Of a stretch of DNA of 33,951 nt, positions 32,446 to 33,951 are shown piece by piece. A model generated the notes under the pieces. The model was not told where the DNA came from. It was given only the letters and a program-made list of their open reading frames with translations, and made no database searches. The translations under genes were made by a program, and so were the position numbers. Origin of the DNA: Bacteroidaceae bacterium (GTDB taxonomy: Bacteria; Bacteroidota; Bacteroidia; Bacteroidales; Bacteroidaceae); NCBI GenBank assembly GCA_017546785.1, contig JAFYRW010000008.1, positions 1 through 33,951 of the forward strand, read 5' to 3'. Each line of letters opens with the position of its first letter. The first letter of the stretch is position 1.

Positions 32446-33951
32446 TTTTTATATTTCTTCTTTGCTCTGTTTTCTCGTTGTCGGCGCATAGTAGAAAAGT
32501 AAAAGATAAGAAAGATTACAGACTCGTCCTTTTGATAAATGTCGATCAGCTACGTACCGACTTTTTGACCGAATTTGAAGGGCTCTATAGCGATGGAGGG
32601 TTCAGACGTCTGTTGTCGCAGGGTAAGGTGTACTCGAACGCCTATTATGCTTTTGAGCAGGTAGACAGAGCCTCGGCAACCGCTACGCTTATGACAGGCA
32701 CCAATCCTTATGTTAATGGTATTGTCGGCGAAAAGTGGCTCGACCGTTCTTCGTTGAGTATTGTCGGCTGTACTGATGATTCAAAGCAAAAAGGGCTCTA
32801 TACAAATGCCGGAGTGTCGCCTGCAAAGCTCAAGGCTGTGACTCTTGCCGACGAGATTAAGATAGCGACGCGAGGCAAGGCAAAGGTGTGCGCCATTGCT
32901 CCCGACTGCGACGCTGCTGTAATGTCGGGCGGTCACGCTGCCGATATTGTCCTTTGGAAAAATGATGATACAGGCTATTGGTGCAGCTCTTCATACTATG
33001 GTGAGTTCCCTTCGTGGGCCGCTGATATGAACAAGAGAGTCGTTGGCCGCAATAGCCGTTGGGAACCATATTTCCCACCCGAAATTTATGATAATTTTGG
33101 CAGTAAGTCCCCAAAATCATTCAAATACTCATTCAATGGAGAGGATGATATTCGTCTCTATAAGACAAGCGCTTGTATTAACGACGAGGTAAATGAGATG
33201 GTGCTTGCCTGTCTGAATCGTAGTAATATAGGACTCGATAATATTACCGATTATCTATCTGTGACATATTACGCAGGAAATTACGATAACCAGCCTATGG
33301 AGGAGCGTCCTATTGAGGTACAGGATATGTATACTCGTCTCGATAGGAATATTGCCAAACTGCTCGATGCTATAGACCGACGAATAGGACTTGAGAATGT
33401 TCTTGTATCATTCTCTTCTACAGGATATGTGGTAGAGGGAGATACCGACTATAGCAGCGTTTATCGTATACCGTCGGGAGAGGTTCATATTGACCGTATA
33501 GCCGTGCTTCTGAATGTTTATCTTAGCGCACTCTATGGTAAGGCGCAATATATCGAAGGATATTATAATTCTCAGCTTTATATTAACCGCAGGATAATAG
33601 AGACTATGCAGCTCGATAATAACGACGTAGTATCGCACGCTGTTGAGTTTCTAAAGTCGGTCGATGGAGTAGAGGATGTCTTTACCATTCATCGTCTGGG
33701 AGGAGTGCTTAGCCCCGAACTGCAATATGTGAAGAATGGCTATAATTACAACTGCTCGGGTGATATATGCTTAAGACTGATGCCCGGCTGGAGAATGGCA
33801 AAGGATACTGCTTCGGCCTCTAATCTCGTGCGTAGAAATGCGGTACTTTTTCCTATTATAATAATGGGTGGTGGTGTAGAGTCCTCGCTGGTCGAGGATA
33901 TGATTCCAGGCAATATATTGGCTCCCGAGCTTGCGAGAATATTGCGTATAC
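32430..33951 (+). CDS. Alkaline-phosphatase-superfamily (PafA/NPP-like) protein, apparently without its metal site (3' partial)
   Basis: The frame runs out of the window after 507 codons. A signal peptide (cleavage near Ala19) precedes LVLLINVDQLRTDFL with Asp39, the first metal ligand of the PafA/NPP fold. LMTGTNPYVNGIVGEKWLDR, CDAAVMSGGHAADIVLW and DMYTRLDRNIAKLLDAID are clear family landmarks. Where PafA/NPP proteins have T-x-P-x-H around the nucleophile, this one reads Arg80-Ala-Ser-Ala-Thr84. Where they have Asp-x3-His it reads YYAGNYDNQ (280-288). The Asp-His pair becomes Thr331-Gly332. The His before the last strand of the fold becomes Asn470/Ala471. It is therefore probably an inactive relative or one with a changed site. 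The ATG at 32430 overlaps the DUF4105 gene by 16 bases. Confidence 0.8.
   Translation, partial: MRIRLIFIFLLCSVFSLSAHSRKVKDKKDYRLVLLINVDQLRTDFLTEFEGLYSDGGFRRLLSQGKVYSNAYYAFEQVDRASATATLMTGTNPYVNGIVGEKWLDRSSLSIVGCTDDSKQKGLYTNAGVSPAKLKAVTLADEIKIATRGKAKVCAIAPDCDAAVMSGGHAADIVLWKNDDTGYWCSSSYYGEFPSWAADMNKRVVGRNSRWEPYFPPEIYDNFGSKSPKSFKYSFNGEDDIRLYKTSACINDEVNEMVLACLNRSNIGLDNITDYLSVTYYAGNYDNQPMEERPIEVQDMYTRLDRNIAKLLDAIDRRIGLENVLVSFSSTGYVVEGDTDYSSVYRIPSGEVHIDRIAVLLNVYLSALYGKAQYIEGYYNSQLYINRRIIETMQLDNNDVVSHAVEFLKSVDGVEDVFTIHRLGGVLSPELQYVKNGYNYNCSGDICLRLMPGWRMAKDTASASNLVRRNAVLFPIIIMGGGVESSLVEDMIPGNILAPELARILRI

Overview
The window is a chromosomal segment of a Bacteroidota bacterium, most probably a gut Bacteroidales. 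The evidence is a DUF6562 surface protein, several lipoproteins with an acidic residue straight after the lipid cysteine, a fused NfnSL-type flavoprotein, a GldE-like CNNM/CBS protein beside lptC, a GH89 glycosidase, and promoters with the Bacteroidetes -33/-7 pattern (TTTG, about 20 bp, TAnnTTTG or TAnnTTCG) instead of a sigma70 -35/-10. I cannot name a genus. I saw no tRNA, rRNA, CRISPR array, insertion sequence or prophage.

Left part (1-16.3 kb): a surface beta-helix protein gene, cut by the window start and frame-disrupted near its C-terminus; serS and the fused flavoprotein closed by a strong terminator; aspA; a Cthe_2159-like lipoprotein with a proline-rich repeat tail; a minus-strand group (73-residue membrane protein, OmpH-like lipoprotein, thioredoxin); pepD; a beta-helix lipoprotein; then divergent rlmH and nadC, separated by a 44-bp palindrome that holds both promoters.

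Middle (16.3-26.5 kb): a LytS-type sensor kinase with a proline-rich periplasmic loop, overlapping its LytTR response regulator; guaD, closed by a two-way terminator; and on the minus strand a compact envelope run coaX - outer-membrane barrel - TPR protein - lptC - gldE-like, with a PpiD-like chaperone downstream under its own promoter. Overlaps or tiny gaps inside the five-gene run suggest one transcript linking CoA synthesis with LPS export and outer-membrane assembly.

Right part (26.7 kb to end): an overlapping plus-strand operon of a 1501-residue multidomain GH89 alpha-N-acetylglucosaminidase, a DUF4105 membrane protein, and an alkaline-phosphatase-superfamily protein that leaves the window. 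By eye, this last protein has lost most of the residues of the phosphatase active site. The three look like one exported system acting on host or envelope glycans.

Most genes are ordinary housekeeping or envelope genes. The best leads are the symmetric rlmH/nadC promoter, the apparent pseudo-phosphatase in the GH89 operon, and the three-frame break in the first gene.
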